DNA of 64,000 nt from Site-B1 sp963722665. Its GTDB lineage: Bacteria; Bacteroidota; Bacteroidia; Flavobacteriales; Flavobacteriaceae. The stretch's first letter is position 1, and the number at the start of each line of letters is the position of its first letter. Both the position numbers and the translations under genes were made by a program. The stretch lies in NCBI GenBank assembly GCA_963722665.1, contig CAVRNW010000019.1, positions 1 through 64,000 on the forward strand, given 5' to 3'. Below the pieces are notes generated by a model. The model did no database searches. It saw nothing but the letters and a program-made list of their open reading frames with translations, and was not told where the DNA came from. Below, one piece after another: positions 1 to 9,705 of this stretch.

Positions 1-190
1 TAGACCTGTAAACCGACTTTATTTGAGTCTGGTCTTCAAGAGATAAGGTACTGGTCACGTCATTGCCTTCGGCATAGATCAATCCCTTTTTAACAGTATA
101 GGTAGCTCCTTTGTAATCAACTTCCTGACCGTAAGCAAATCCCACAACAATAAAACATATTATAGTGGTGTAATATTTTAATTTTTTCAT
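1..190 (-). CDS. secreted protein, 3' end outside window
   Basis: An ATG at 190 opens a reading frame that runs off the window edge after 63 codons. The N-terminus is MKKLKYYTTIICFIVVGFAYG followed by QEVDYKG. This is a typical signal peptide (lysines, hydrophobic core, small residues before the cleavage site), so the product is exported. The visible mature part contains a stretch like a short beta-rich repeat (YTVKKGLIYAEGNDVT). I do not recognise a family. It lies on the same strand as, and just downstream of, the aminotransferase, with a 45-base gap. Confidence 0.6.
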   Translation of the reverse strand, partial: MKKLKYYTTIICFIVVGFAYGQEVDYKGATYTVKKGLIYAEGNDVTSTLSLEDQTQIKSVYRS

Positions 191-235
191 TGTATTACTT
201 CTATTAATTTTACAATTAAAGATACGTATTTAGCA

Positions 236-1378
236 TCAGATTTTGCATAAAATCTTTGCAGCCTTAAAAAGAGTTTCATCAGTTTTGGCAAAACAAAATC
301 TTAGGACCTTTTGATCTAATTTATTCTCGTTAAAAACGGATGTAGGTATTGATGCAACGCCCTGTTCTGTAATCAATCTTTTGGCATAATCAAAATCGTT
401 CTCATCTGTGATATCAGAATAATCCAGCAATTGGAAATATGTTCCCTTTGATGGCCTGAACTTAAATCGGGATTCCTTGATATTCTCAAGGAAAAGATCT
501 CTTTTTCTCTGAAAGAATTCAGAAAGGGTTAAGTAACTGTTTGGATCTTCCATATAATCGGCTATTCCCTTTTGAGTGGGATGATTGACGCTAAACACAT
601 TGAACTGATGCAATTTCCTGAACTCATCCATTAATTCATTGGGAGCACAGCAATATCCAATTTTCCATCCTGTATTGTGGAATGATTTACCTAATGAGGA
701 AACCACAAAACTTCTCGATTTAAGATCAGGAAACAAACAGGCGCTCTGGTGTTTCAGACCATCAAATATCATATGCTCATAGACCTCGTCACTTAACACA
801 ATAATATCCGTATTTCGAGTTAAATCCTGCAATTTGAGCATATCATCTTTTTCCAGAATGGTTCCGCTGGGGTTATGAGGCGTGTTGATGATGATCATTT
901 TTGTTTTGGAGTTGATCTTATTCTTTACTTCCTCCCAGTCAACTTTAAAATCCGGAGCTTTTAGTTGGATGGAAACCGGAATTCCGCCATTCAACTCGAT
1001 AGTAGGAATGTAACTGTCATAGGCCGGGCGAAAGACTATGACTTCATCATTTTGCCTTATAAAAGTTGATATGATGGTATAAATGGCCTGAGTCGCTCCA
1101 ACAGTAACAGTAATTTCGGTATCAGGATCATAGGTTGTATTGTAAACTAATTCCATCTTTTTTGCAATAGCATTTCGCAGATCCGGATTCCCTGCCATTT
1201 GTGCATATTGGTTGTATCCTGAGTTCATGGCTTTTGTTACCAGATCATACAATTTCTGGTCTCCTTTAAAATTAGGATAGCCTTGAGAGAGGTTCAATGC
1301 ATCGTGTTTATTGGCCAAAGCACTCATAACTGCAAAAATGGTTGTCTCGATGTTTGGAAGCTTGGATTGGTGTTTCAT
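236..1378 (-). CDS. PLP-dependent class I/II aminotransferase, methionine transaminase type
   Basis: The 380-residue protein has the fold-type I aminotransferase landmarks: NTPHNPSG with the cofactor Asn near 169, LSDEVYEH near 195-202, and SSLGKSFHNTGWKIGY with the PLP lysine at residue 231. The GWKIGY motif and overall length match the YbdL/KAT-like group, which uses methionine and aromatic amino acids with 2-oxo acids. It is a cytoplasmic enzyme, perhaps acting in methionine salvage (inferred from the family). The start is divergent from the S46 peptidase gene with about 90 bases between them. Substrate preference cannot be read from sequence alone. Confidence 0.85.
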   Translation of the reverse strand: MKHQSKLPNIETTIFAVMSALANKHDALNLSQGYPNFKGDQKLYDLVTKAMNSGYNQYAQMAGNPDLRNAIAKKMELVYNTTYDPDTEITVTVGATQAIYTIISTFIRQNDEVIVFRPAYDSYIPTIELNGGIPVSIQLKAPDFKVDWEEVKNKINSKTKMIIINTPHNPSGTILEKDDMLKLQDLTRNTDIIVLSDEVYEHMIFDGLKHQSACLFPDLKSRSFVVSSLGKSFHNTGWKIGYCCAPNELMDEFRKLHQFNVFSVNHPTQKGIADYMEDPNSYLTLSEFFQRKRDLFLENIKESRFKFRPSKGTYFQLLDYSDITDENDFDYAKRLITEQGVASIPTSVFNENKLDQKVLRFCFAKTDETLFKAAKILCKI

Positions 1379-1439
1379 TTGAAGGGTGTTAAATATCTTA
1401 TAAATTAAGAAAAAAATTACTATTCACGTACTTGTTTTT

Positions 1440-1447
1440 TATCTTTG
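1440..1447 (+). promoter_or_regulatory. Bacteroidota -7 element upstream of the S46 peptidase
   Basis: TATCTTTG matches TAnnTTTG exactly and lies 21 bases before the peptidase ATG at 1469. No TTG is found at the ideal 19-base spacing, so the -33 half is weak. Confidence 0.4.
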
Positions 1448-1468
1448 AGTACTCTTAAAAATAACAAC

Positions 1469-3578
1469 ATGAAATTCTTAAAATTCCTTATTCTTTTTAT
1501 TACAATTCAGGTTTCTGCTCAACAGGGCGGGATGTGGATTCCGTCGTTGCTGCGAAGGCATGAATGAACAGGAAATGACAGACCTGGGAAGTAAGTTAAC
1601 CGCAAAAGACATCTATGATGTTAACAACTCAAGTCTAAAGGATGCGATCGTACATTTTAATGGAGGTTGTACAGCAGAGGTCATTTCTCCAAAAGGCTTG
1701 ATCCTGACCAATCATCATTGCGGTTTTAGTCAGATCCAATCGCATTCTTCACTTGAAAATGATTATATAAAAAATGGCTTTTGGGCCATGAGTTTGGAGG
1801 AGGAATTACCAAATAACGGTCTGTACGCCGAATTCATTGTAAGAATAGAAGATGTCACAGAACAAGTCTTAGTTGGTGTTTTAGATTCAATGACCGAAAG
1901 AGAAAAACAATCCAAAATAGACGGAAACAGTAATGCCATTCAGAAAGCGACTCAAAAAGAAGACTGGCAGGATTCAAAGATCAAAGCCTTTTATAATGGC
2001 AATCAATATTTCCTGTTTGTTACAGAAAGATATGAGGACGTTAGACTGGTTGGAGCGCCTCCAGTTGGAATAGGTAAGTTTGGAAGTGATACAGACAATT
2101 GGGTATGGCCAAGACATACCGGCGATTTTTCAATTTTCAGAATTTATGCCGATGCTAATAATCGTCCGGCAAAATATTCAAAAGACAACGTACCTTTTAC
2201 ACCCAGACATTTTCTTCCGGTGTCAATAGATGGTATTGAAGAAGGTGATTTCACGATGGTATTCGGATTCCCCGGTTCTACTGATGAATACTTGCCTGCT
2301 GTTGCCATAGAGCAAATAGTGGAAAAAGTAAATCCTTCAAATATTGCCATAAGAGAAGCTGCCTTGAAAGTGATGGATGAGAAGATGAAAACGGATGATG
2401 AAGTAAGAATAAAATATGCCTCAAAACAGGCAAGAATAGCCAATTACTGGAAGAAATGGATAGGTGAAAATCTTGGACTTGAAAAAAGTAATGCCATAGC
2501 CAAAAGAAAGGAACTGGAAGCTGAATTCACCCGAAAACTAAAAGCAAAAGGCTTAGAAGCGGAATATGGAAACCTGCTTCCTGAATTTGAAAGATTATAT
2601 AAAGAATTTGAACACATAAATGTAAAACGAAGTAATTTTGCCGAGGTTTTTATCAGGAATAATGAGCTGATGTCAGGGATGTTTATATTGACTCAATTGG
2701 AACAAGCGGCTTTCAGAGGCGATGAGGCCTTTGAAAAAGCCAGAGCTTCAATGATAAGCAGATTAACAAGAAGTTTTAAAAACTATGATGTTGAGGTTGA
2801 TAAAGGTATTTTTAAAAGCATTATGCCAATATACACAACTAATTTTGATGCTTCAATTTATGAAACCACAAGTTTTACCAATCTTGATAAGACATTAGAT
2901 TTGTTAAAAGGAAAACCAAAAAAAGTAATAAAAAGGTTAAATGAAGATTCGGCCTATAAATTTGCCAAACCTTTTATTGAAGAGTTCTATACCAAAATAG
3001 AACCGGAATTTCAGCGTATAAACTCTGAGATCAATGCACTCCAAAAAATATATATGGAAGCCCAAATGGAAGTATTGCCCGAAAAGCGTTATTTCCCTGA
3101 TGCTAATAGCACACTAAGAGTAACCTATGGAATTGTGAACGGATATGCACCTAGAGATGCCGTTTATTATGAGCCTGTAAGTTATCTTGAGGGTGTGATG
3201 GAAAAATACATTCCGGGAGATTACGAATTTGATGTCCCGCAAAAACTACAGGAACTCTACGAATCCAAAGATTATGGGCAATATGCAGATGAAAACGGAA
3301 AACTTCCAGTTTGTTTCTTAGGGACCAACCACACAACAGGAGGAAACTCCGGAAGTCCGGCAATTGATGCCTATGGTAATTTAGTCGGACTCAATTTTGA
3401 CCGAGTCTGGGAAGGCACTATGAGCGATTATAATTATGATCCCGCAATTTGCCGAAATATTATGGTGGACATGCGTTACGTGTTATTCATAGTGGATAAA
3501 TATGCAGGAGCCATACATTTAATTGATGAAATGACATTGGTTCATCCCAAGAAGATGGTGGAGACAACTAATCCATAA
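1469..3578 (+). CDS. S46 family dipeptidyl peptidase, DPP11-like (frameshifted near 1553)
   Basis: A signal peptide (MKFLKFLILFITIQVSAQQ) starts at 1469 and runs in frame through GGMWIPSLL. One extra base near 1553 then sends it to a stop, and the enzyme resumes as EGMNEQEM in the +1 frame to 3578. The S46 catalytic residues are visible: His in NHHCGF, Asp in the DTDNWVWPRHTGDFS region, and the nucleophile Ser in GGNSGSP (codon at 3348). Eighteen codons later is FDR, with Arg at 3402-3404. In this family Arg at that position marks DPP11, which removes dipeptides after Asp or Glu, while DPP7 has Gly. The product is probably periplasmic and supplies dipeptides. The family is about 700-720 residues, and the restored length agrees. 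Confidence 0.88.
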
Positions 3579-3582
3579 ATTA

Positions 3583-3613
3583 AAAAATCCCAGGCAGCTG
3601 CTTGGGATTTTTC
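3583..3613 (+). terminator. rho-independent terminator after S46 peptidase
   Basis: AAAAATCCCA and TGGGATTTTT flank a GC-rich palindromic centre (GGCAGCTGCT) 5 bases after the stop codon, with a T-run on the + strand. Confidence 0.8.
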
Positions 3614-4033
3614 TTTTATTTTAGTTGCTTTAATGACTATCTAATCTTCTGAAATTGAAGAATTAACACACAAAACAGTTGTGTAAAGTTTAATTAATCA
3701 TTATCTTTAAGATGATCTTTACAAGAGTAGATTTTTTAATTGATAATTCTTATTATTAATTTTTAAATCTAAATGCCTATGGGAATTTATACTACACTTT
3801 GAGGCTAAAATAATCTCTTTTAGCATTTTAATAGATACTATTCAGGACTTACTCCATATACAAGAAGTTATTAAAGGAAAGTGTTATTACAAAAGAGTGC
3901 TGATAAATTAGGAATAACAACACCAAAAATTTAGTTGTACTTAATCCAAAACCAAGTCCTTGGTGATGTCATCAATTATGAAATAGATGACTTTAAATTA
4001 TTTAAACATTTTCTAATTCTGAATTCTTGAAAA
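3614..4033. other. non-coding, very AT-rich spacer
   Basis: About 420 bases without a credible gene on either strand. It presumably holds the promoter and leader of the LRR gene, but no clean TAnnTTTG box is present. A short open stretch near 3880-3930 reads like a helix-turn-helix remnant (SADKLGITTPK), but it is far too short to call. Confidence 0.5.
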
Positions 4034-6328
4034 ATGAAAACAAAACTACTAGTATTCGCCATGTTTTGGATTGGCTTGATGAGCTTTTCACAAAACACTA
4101 ACATTCCTGACAACAACTTTGAACTAGCCTTGATAGAATTTGGTTATGATACTGGTTCAGTAGACGGTGTAGTCCCTACAGCTAATATTAACACAATTAC
4201 AGAATTAAACCTAGCCTTTAGATTTATTAATGATTTAACGGGTATAGAAGATTTTACCGCATTAACTTATTTAGATTGTTCTACAAATAGTTTAAGTGCG
4301 TTAGATGTTAGCAATAATATTAATTTAACGCATTTAGGCTGTTCGGAAAACCCTCTGGGTAGTTTAGATGTAAGTAATAATAGTATGTTAACTACACTAA
4401 TTTGTAGCTCAAACCAACTTACAACCTTAGATGTAAGTAGTAACTTTAGTTTAACAAATTTATATTGTAATTCAAATGATTTAAGCAGTTTAGAACTATT
4501 TAACAATACGGCATTAACCGTTTTATATTGTGATTATAATAACTTAACCAGTTTAGATGTAAGCTACCTAAACACATTATCAAGCTTACGTTGTACAAAT
4601 AACTCAATTACTAACATAGAATTAGGTGACATATCAACATTGACTGAGTTATATTGTTCTTGGAATGATATAAGTAATTTAAATGTGAGTAATAATGCGG
4701 CATTGACCCATTTATTTTGTGATAATAATAATTTAGTTAGTTTGGATTTGGGAAATAATGTCAATTTAACTAATCTATTATGCCGAAGTAATAACTTATA
4801 TAGTTTAAACTTGAGAGCAAATACGTCCTTAACATATTTAATTTGCGCCGATAATAATCTCAATAATCTAGATGTAAAAAATGGAAATTACACTAATTTT
4901 ACACAATTTCAGGCACAAAGCAATCCGAATCTTACTTGTATTAATGTTGATGATGTGACATGGAGCACAACTAATTGGACGAATATTGATCCAGCTTCCA
5001 GTTTTAGCGAAAATTGTCAATATGGTACTTATGTCCCTGACGATAATTTTGAACAACACTTGATTGATTATGGTTATGATTCTGGACCAATTAATAATTA
5101 TGTGCCTACAGAAAATATAAATGACAGGTTTAGTTTATCATTAGGTAATTTAGGTATTAGTGATCTTACTGGTATTGAGGATTTTATTGCATTAACATAT
5201 TTAGATTGTTCAGAAAATATTTTAACCAATCTAGATATAAGCAACAATACATCATTAGATGCATTGGTTTGTAATAATAATAGTTTAACAGAACTTGATT
5301 TGACCAATAATACCCTTTTAACTGAATTATATTGTGGAATGAATAACTTAGGTGATTTGGATGTAAGTCTTAATACAATGTTAACTCATTTATCTTGTGA
5401 AGGGACTGGTCTAAGTAGTTTAGATATTAGTAATAATAATGCTTTATATAAATTAAGTTGCTCTTTCAATAATATTGAAAATTTAAACTTAACTAATAAA
5501 ACTGCATTAACCTATTTAGATTGCCATTGGAATGATTTAAGTAGTATAGATATAAGTAACAGTATCTTATTAAATGAATTGTATTGTGGCACTAATAATT
5601 TAAGCAATTTAAATGTAAGCAACAATACAGCTTTAGTATATTTAAGTTGTGGTACAAATAACATAAGTAGTTTAGATGTTAGCAATAATACCTTATTACA
5701 ACGTTTTAATTGTAACTCAAATAATTTAATTAGTTTAGATGTTAGTAATAATTTAGACTTGGAATATTTCTACTGTTATTCCAATAACATAAGTAGTTTA
5801 GACGTTAGCAACAATTCTGCCTTGCTTTGGTTACATTGTCAAGCTAACGATTTAACTAGTTTAGATGTAAGCAACAATACCACATTAAATTGGCTAGAAT
5901 GCCAAAACAATGCTTTAACTGGTTTAGATGTTAAAAATGGTAATAATGTTAATTTTAGTTATTTCGATGCTTTAAATAATCCGAGTCTAACATGTATTAA
6001 TGTAGACAATGCAGCTTGGTGTACTGCTAACTGGTCAAATTTAGACGCTCAAACCTCTTTTAACGAAGATTGCCCTGCTTTAAGCACCAGCGAATTTGAA
6101 AAACCAACAGTTTCAATATACCCAAATCCAGTAAGTGATTTGTTGACCATTGATTTAAATGAAGTAGTAAATTATTCTTTGATTAATTTAAATGGTCAAA
6201 TCTTAAAAAAAGGTGAATTAAAGGAAAAAGAAAACATATTGAATGTGTCTGATCTTTTAACTGGATTATACTTTTTAAAAATTAAAACGAATAAAGGATC
6301 GGTCACCAAAAAATTAATCAAACAATAA
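4034..6328 (+). CDS. T9SS-exported leucine-rich-repeat surface protein with two LRR modules
   Basis: The 764-residue protein starts with a signal peptide (MKTKLLVFAMFWIGLMSFSQ). Two homologous modules follow. Each opens with a cap (IPDNNFELALIEFGYD near 23; VPDDNFEQHLIDYGYD near 335). Each then carries 21-residue repeats of the form LxCxxNxLxxLDVSNNxxL, about 10 in the first and 12 in the second. Each ends in a DVKNGN...NPxLTCINVD closing cap. Residues from about 690 form a T9SS type A sorting domain (SIYPNPVSDLLTIDL ... GLYFLKIKTNKG ... KKLIKQ). The protein should be secreted and attached or released at the cell surface; a binding role is inferred from the fold. It has a paralogue at 14793-16233. 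Almost every repeat keeps a Cys at the same position. Confidence 0.88.
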   Translation: MKTKLLVFAMFWIGLMSFSQNTNIPDNNFELALIEFGYDTGSVDGVVPTANINTITELNLAFRFINDLTGIEDFTALTYLDCSTNSLSALDVSNNINLTHLGCSENPLGSLDVSNNSMLTTLICSSNQLTTLDVSSNFSLTNLYCNSNDLSSLELFNNTALTVLYCDYNNLTSLDVSYLNTLSSLRCTNNSITNIELGDISTLTELYCSWNDISNLNVSNNAALTHLFCDNNNLVSLDLGNNVNLTNLLCRSNNLYSLNLRANTSLTYLICADNNLNNLDVKNGNYTNFTQFQAQSNPNLTCINVDDVTWSTTNWTNIDPASSFSENCQYGTYVPDDNFEQHLIDYGYDSGPINNYVPTENINDRFSLSLGNLGISDLTGIEDFIALTYLDCSENILTNLDISNNTSLDALVCNNNSLTELDLTNNTLLTELYCGMNNLGDLDVSLNTMLTHLSCEGTGLSSLDISNNNALYKLSCSFNNIENLNLTNKTALTYLDCHWNDLSSIDISNSILLNELYCGTNNLSNLNVSNNTALVYLSCGTNNISSLDVSNNTLLQRFNCNSNNLISLDVSNNLDLEYFYCYSNNISSLDVSNNSALLWLHCQANDLTSLDVSNNTTLNWLECQNNALTGLDVKNGNNVNFSYFDALNNPSLTCINVDNAAWCTANWSNLDAQTSFNEDCPALSTSEFEKPTVSIYPNPVSDLLTIDLNEVVNYSLINLNGQILKKGELKEKENILNVSDLLTGLYFLKIKTNKGSVTKKLIKQ

Positions 6329-6334
6329 CCAATT

Positions 6335-6365
6335 AAAAATCCCGGGCTTTTGCCTGGGATTTTTA
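6335..6365. terminator. bidirectional terminator between LRR gene and sdhB
   Basis: AAAAATCCCGGGC and GCCTGGGATTTTT pair across a TTTT loop. The hairpin has A and T runs on both sides and sits between two convergent genes. Confidence 0.85.
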
Positions 6366-6387
6366 ATTTATTATCAAAATTTAAAAT

Positions 6388-7131
6388 CTATTTGCAGTTA
6401 GCTTTCATAAGCTCTCTGTTCATCCTTGCAATTGTATCCAGAGAAATGCCTTTTGGGCATTCTACTTCGCAAGCACCTGTATTGGTACAATTGCCAAATC
6501 CTTCAAGATCCATTTGCGCCACCATATTTCTAACTCGGTCTGCAGCCTCAATTTGTCCTTGAGGTAATAATGCATACTGAGAGACTTTAGCACCAACAAA
6601 TAACATAGCTGAGGAGTTCTTACACGTTGCTACGCAAGCTCCGCAACCTATACAGGTTGCAGCATCCATAGCTGTATCTGCCGCATGTTTTGAGATTAGA
6701 ATATTGTTAGCGTCCTGAGTATTCCCGGAAGTGTTTACAGAAATAAATCCACCTGCCTGCTGAATTCTGTCAAAAGCAGATCTGTCAACTATCAGATCCT
6801 TTATTACAGGAAATGCTTTTGCTCGCCATGGTTCTATATAAATAGTGTCACCATCTTTAAAACTCCTCATGTGTAATTGACAAACGGTTATTTCTCTGTC
6901 AGGACCATGAGCGCGGCCATTTATATACATGGAACACATGCCGCAAATTCCTTCTCGGCAATCATGATCAAAAGCAATTGGCTCTTTGTCATCATCAATT
7001 AACTGCTGATTTAAAACATCCAGCATTTCAAGAAAAGACATATCTGGAGACACATCATTAAGTTGATAATCTACTATCTTGCCTTTGGTATTAGCATCTT
7101 TCTGACGCCATATTTTTAGTTTTAACTTCAT
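6388..7131 (-). CDS. sdhB: succinate dehydrogenase/fumarate reductase iron-sulfur subunit
   Basis: The 247-residue protein carries the [2Fe-2S] ligands Cys58, Cys63, Cys66 and Cys84 (DCREGICGMC ... TVC). It also has the ferredoxin-like set CIGCGACVATC (160-170) and CTNTGACEVECPKG (215-225) for the [4Fe-4S] and [3Fe-4S] clusters. It passes electrons from the flavin of SdhA to the haem/quinone site of SdhC at the inner membrane. It is the last gene of sdhC-sdhA-(four-helix)-sdhB. The 211-base gap upstream is unusual for this operon and reflects the inserted gene. Confidence 0.96.
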   Translation of the reverse strand: MKLKLKIWRQKDANTKGKIVDYQLNDVSPDMSFLEMLDVLNQQLIDDDKEPIAFDHDCREGICGMCSMYINGRAHGPDREITVCQLHMRSFKDGDTIYIEPWRAKAFPVIKDLIVDRSAFDRIQQAGGFISVNTSGNTQDANNILISKHAADTAMDAATCIGCGACVATCKNSSAMLFVGAKVSQYALLPQGQIEAADRVRNMVAQMDLEGFGNCTNTGACEVECPKGISLDTIARMNRELMKANCK

Positions 7132-7342
7132 AGCTTCGCTATTTGTTAGTTATTGATTATTAAAATATTGAGTTATTAATTATTTCCTTTCAGCTATTTT
7201 CGAATAATTTTACTTTTCTTGTTGCTTAGAGCTAACCAATTTCAATAAAAAATCCAACCTAATAACTTATTTTTCAATTATTTAATTACTTTAAATTATT
7301 TTTCTTTCTGACTCTTTAGATATTTAATATATCCATTTAAAA
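7132..7342. other. AT-rich non-coding spacer between the inserted gene and sdhB
   Basis: This stretch between co-directional genes carries one of the two 17-base direct repeats, at 7256-7272. It also has degenerate copies of an AGTTATTNATTATTA motif at 7145-7185. No open reading frame or terminator is evident. Confidence 0.5.
7256..7272. repeat. direct repeat, copy 1 (downstream side of the four-helix gene)
   Basis: AACCTAATAACTTATTT differs at one base from AACCCAATAACTTATTT at 7686-7702. The two copies bracket the inserted four-helix-bundle gene. Confidence 0.65.
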
Positions 7343-7675
7343 TCAGAAGCGTTTTATTATGTAATTTTTTAATTCGTTTAATTCTTTTTCCAAAATATAT
7401 TTTTCATCAAAAGCAACAATTGCATGATCTAAAGTTTCAAATAAAGATCCTCTTGCAATTCGGCAAAATTGAATGTTTTCTTGAAAGTGAAATCTTCCAT
7501 AGCCTTCTGCAATATTATTTCCAACTGAACGTGATGAGCGTTGGATTTGATCAGTAAGAGCATATTTTTCAGAATTAGGTAATTGAGTAATAATTGTGTC
7601 TTTAATAAATAATCTTAAATTTCTCGCTTCTTTCCAACAGCTCAATTCTTCAAAAGATTTAAAATTATTAGCCAT
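7343..7675 (-). CDS. four-helix-bundle protein of the 23S rRNA intervening-sequence (S23/IVP) family
   Basis: The 110-residue protein has the family hallmarks: SFEELSCWKEARNL near the start, QIQRSSRSVGNNIAEGYGR in the middle, and an acidic and aromatic helix with ARGSLFETLDH. The family was first seen as ORFs inside intervening sequences of 23S rRNA genes and is common as free-standing genes in Bacteroidota. The family forms homopentamers, and its function is unknown. Here it is inserted between sdhA and sdhB in the same direction, bracketed by 17-base direct repeats, so it is probably co-transcribed with sdh. It may be slightly short at the C-terminus (ends NYIIKRF). Confidence 0.85.
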   Translation of the reverse strand: MANNFKSFEELSCWKEARNLRLFIKDTIITQLPNSEKYALTDQIQRSSRSVGNNIAEGYGRFHFQENIQFCRIARGSLFETLDHAIVAFDEKYILEKELNELKNYIIKRF

Positions 7676-7685
7676 ATAACTTATT

Positions 7686-7702
7686 AACCCAATAACTTAT
7701 TT
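7686..7702. repeat. direct repeat, copy 2 (upstream side of the four-helix gene, overlapping the sdhA stop)
   Basis: AACCCAATAACTTATTT overlaps the sdhA stop codon at 7697-7699. A further partial copy, ATAACTTATTAA, lies at 7676-7687. See the matching copy at 7256-7272. Confidence 0.65.
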
Positions 7703-9694
7703 ATAAGAACGTTCTTTAACTTCTATATCCTCGTACTTCAGATCTTCTTTATGAAGAACAGCATCTTTTGGTTCTCCCTTATATTCCCAGGCAGCAACAT
7801 ATTGGAATTTTTTAATTCGCTTAGCTTCGCCTTCCGGAGTTTGATGCTCCTCTCTGAAATGTCCACCACATGATTCTTCACGATGTAAAGCATCCTTGGC
7901 AAATAATTCGCCTAATTCTAAAAAGTCTGCAACACGTCCGGCTTTTGCCAATTCTTCATTGTATTCATCAGCCTTTCCTGGTATTTTTACATCCTTCCAG
8001 AATTCTTTTCTGAGCTCTGCAATTTCAGTAATTGCTTCTTTTAGATCTTTCGCATTACGGGACATTCCACACTTGTTCCACATGATCTTTCCAAGCTTTT
8101 TATGGAAATGATCTACAGAATATTTTCCCTTGTTATTGATCAATTTATCTAATTTCTCCTTGACGCCTTTTTCAGCCTCATCAAAATCTTTAGTATCTGT
8201 TGGAATAGGTCCCGTTCTGATGTCATCGGCTAAGAAATCACCTATAGTATAAGGTAGCACAAAATAACCATCAGCAAGTCCCTGCATTAAGGCAGAAGCT
8301 CCTAATCTGTTCGCACCGTGATCAGAGAAATTAGCTTCTCCAATACAGTATAATCCGGGAACGGTTGTCATCAAATTATAGTCAACCCAAATACCTCCCA
8401 TTGTATAGTGAACTGCCGGATAGATCATCATAGGCGTTTCATATGGATTCTGATCGATGATTTTTTCATACATCTGGAAAAGGTTTCCATATTTAGCTTT
8501 TATCATCGCTTTACCCAGTTTAGTCACAAGAGCAGCGTCACTTTCATCCAAACCTTTAACATGCGCCTGTTCTTTGCCATAGCGATTTATTGCTGCTGCA
8601 AAATCTAAATAAACTGCTTCACCGGTTGCATTGACTCCAAATCCTGCATCACATCTTTCTTTGGCAGCTCTGGATGCTACATCTCGAGGGACTAAATTTC
8701 CGAAAGCCGGATAACGACGTTCTAAGAAATAATCTCTGTCTTCCTCTTTTATTTCTGTTGGTTTTAATTTTCCTTGCTGAATTGCTTTGGCATCTTCCTG
8801 TTTTCCGGGAACCCAAATTCTTCCGTCGTTTCTCAATGACTCTGACATCAACGTCAATTTTGATTGATGGTCACCTGAAACCGGAATACAGGTCGGGTGA
8901 ATTTGAGTAAAGCAAGGGTTGGCAAAGAAAGCTCCTTTTTTGTGTGCTTTCCAAGCTGCCGTTACATTACTTCCCATGGCATAGGTTGACAAATAAAATG
9001 CATTACCATAGCCACCTGTTCCTAGAACTACTGCATGAGCAGAGTGTCTTTCAATTTCACCGGTTACAAGATTGCGTGCAATAATGCCTCGTGCCTTTCC
9101 ATCGACAATGACAACATCGAGCATTTCATGACGGTTATACATTTTTATCTTTCCACGACCAATTTGTCGGTTCATTGCTGAATAAGCTCCAAGCAGTAAT
9201 TGCTGTCCTGTTTGACCTTTAGCATAGAATGTTCTGGAAACTAATACCCCACCAAAAGAACGGTTGTCTAAAAGTCCGCCATAATCGCGAGCAAAAGGAA
9301 CGCCTTGTGCCACACATTGATCAATGATATTAACAGAAACTTCCGCTAAACGATGCACATTGGCTTCTCGGGAACGGTAATCACCACCCTTAACAGTATC
9401 ATAGAATAATCGGTAAACAGAATCACCATCTCCCTGATAATTTTTAGCTGCATTTATTCCTCCTTGTGCTGCAATTGAATGTGCTCTTCGAGGTGAATCC
9501 TGAAAACAGAATGCTTTTACGTTATAACCAAGTTCAGCCAAGGTTGCAGCTGCAGAACCTCCTGCTAAACCTGTTCCAACTACTATGATATCTATTAGTC
9601 GTTTGTTGGCCGGATTGACCAAATTGATCTTATCTTTATAAGTTGTCCATTTATCTTTTATTGGACCTTTTGGTGTTTTAGAATCTAAAGTCAT
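7697..9694 (-). CDS. sdhA: succinate dehydrogenase/fumarate reductase flavoprotein subunit
   Basis: The 665-residue protein has the N-terminal FAD-binding glycine motif (VVGTGLAGGSAAATLAELG) and RRAHSIAAQGGINA, whose His carries the covalent flavin. Active-site stretches are QIHPTCIPVSGDH, HYTMGGIWVDYN and SDHGANRLGASALMQGLADG. It oxidises succinate to fumarate in the TCA cycle. The length and insertions match the Bacteroidota type that pairs with a single di-haem cytochrome b subunit. It starts 11 bases after the sdhC stop. Confidence 0.97.
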   Translation of the reverse strand: MTLDSKTPKGPIKDKWTTYKDKINLVNPANKRLIDIIVVGTGLAGGSAAATLAELGYNVKAFCFQDSPRRAHSIAAQGGINAAKNYQGDGDSVYRLFYDTVKGGDYRSREANVHRLAEVSVNIIDQCVAQGVPFARDYGGLLDNRSFGGVLVSRTFYAKGQTGQQLLLGAYSAMNRQIGRGKIKMYNRHEMLDVVIVDGKARGIIARNLVTGEIERHSAHAVVLGTGGYGNAFYLSTYAMGSNVTAAWKAHKKGAFFANPCFTQIHPTCIPVSGDHQSKLTLMSESLRNDGRIWVPGKQEDAKAIQQGKLKPTEIKEEDRDYFLERRYPAFGNLVPRDVASRAAKERCDAGFGVNATGEAVYLDFAAAINRYGKEQAHVKGLDESDAALVTKLGKAMIKAKYGNLFQMYEKIIDQNPYETPMMIYPAVHYTMGGIWVDYNLMTTVPGLYCIGEANFSDHGANRLGASALMQGLADGYFVLPYTIGDFLADDIRTGPIPTDTKDFDEAEKGVKEKLDKLINNKGKYSVDHFHKKLGKIMWNKCGMSRNAKDLKEAITEIAELRKEFWKDVKIPGKADEYNEELAKAGRVADFLELGELFAKDALHREESCGGHFREEHQTPEGEAKRIKKFQYVAAWEYKGEPKDAVLHKEDLKYEDIEVKERSYK

Positions 9695-9705
9695 AGGTAT
9701 TAAGA

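Noticed and set aside
3614..4033. Remnant of a transcriptional regulator upstream of the LRR gene
   Set aside because: The suggestive peptide is under 20 residues and stops in frame, so it cannot support a call.
4267..5307. Several minus-strand open frames over the LRR gene
   Set aside because: They mirror the repeated LRR sequence and have no homology, start signal or family features.
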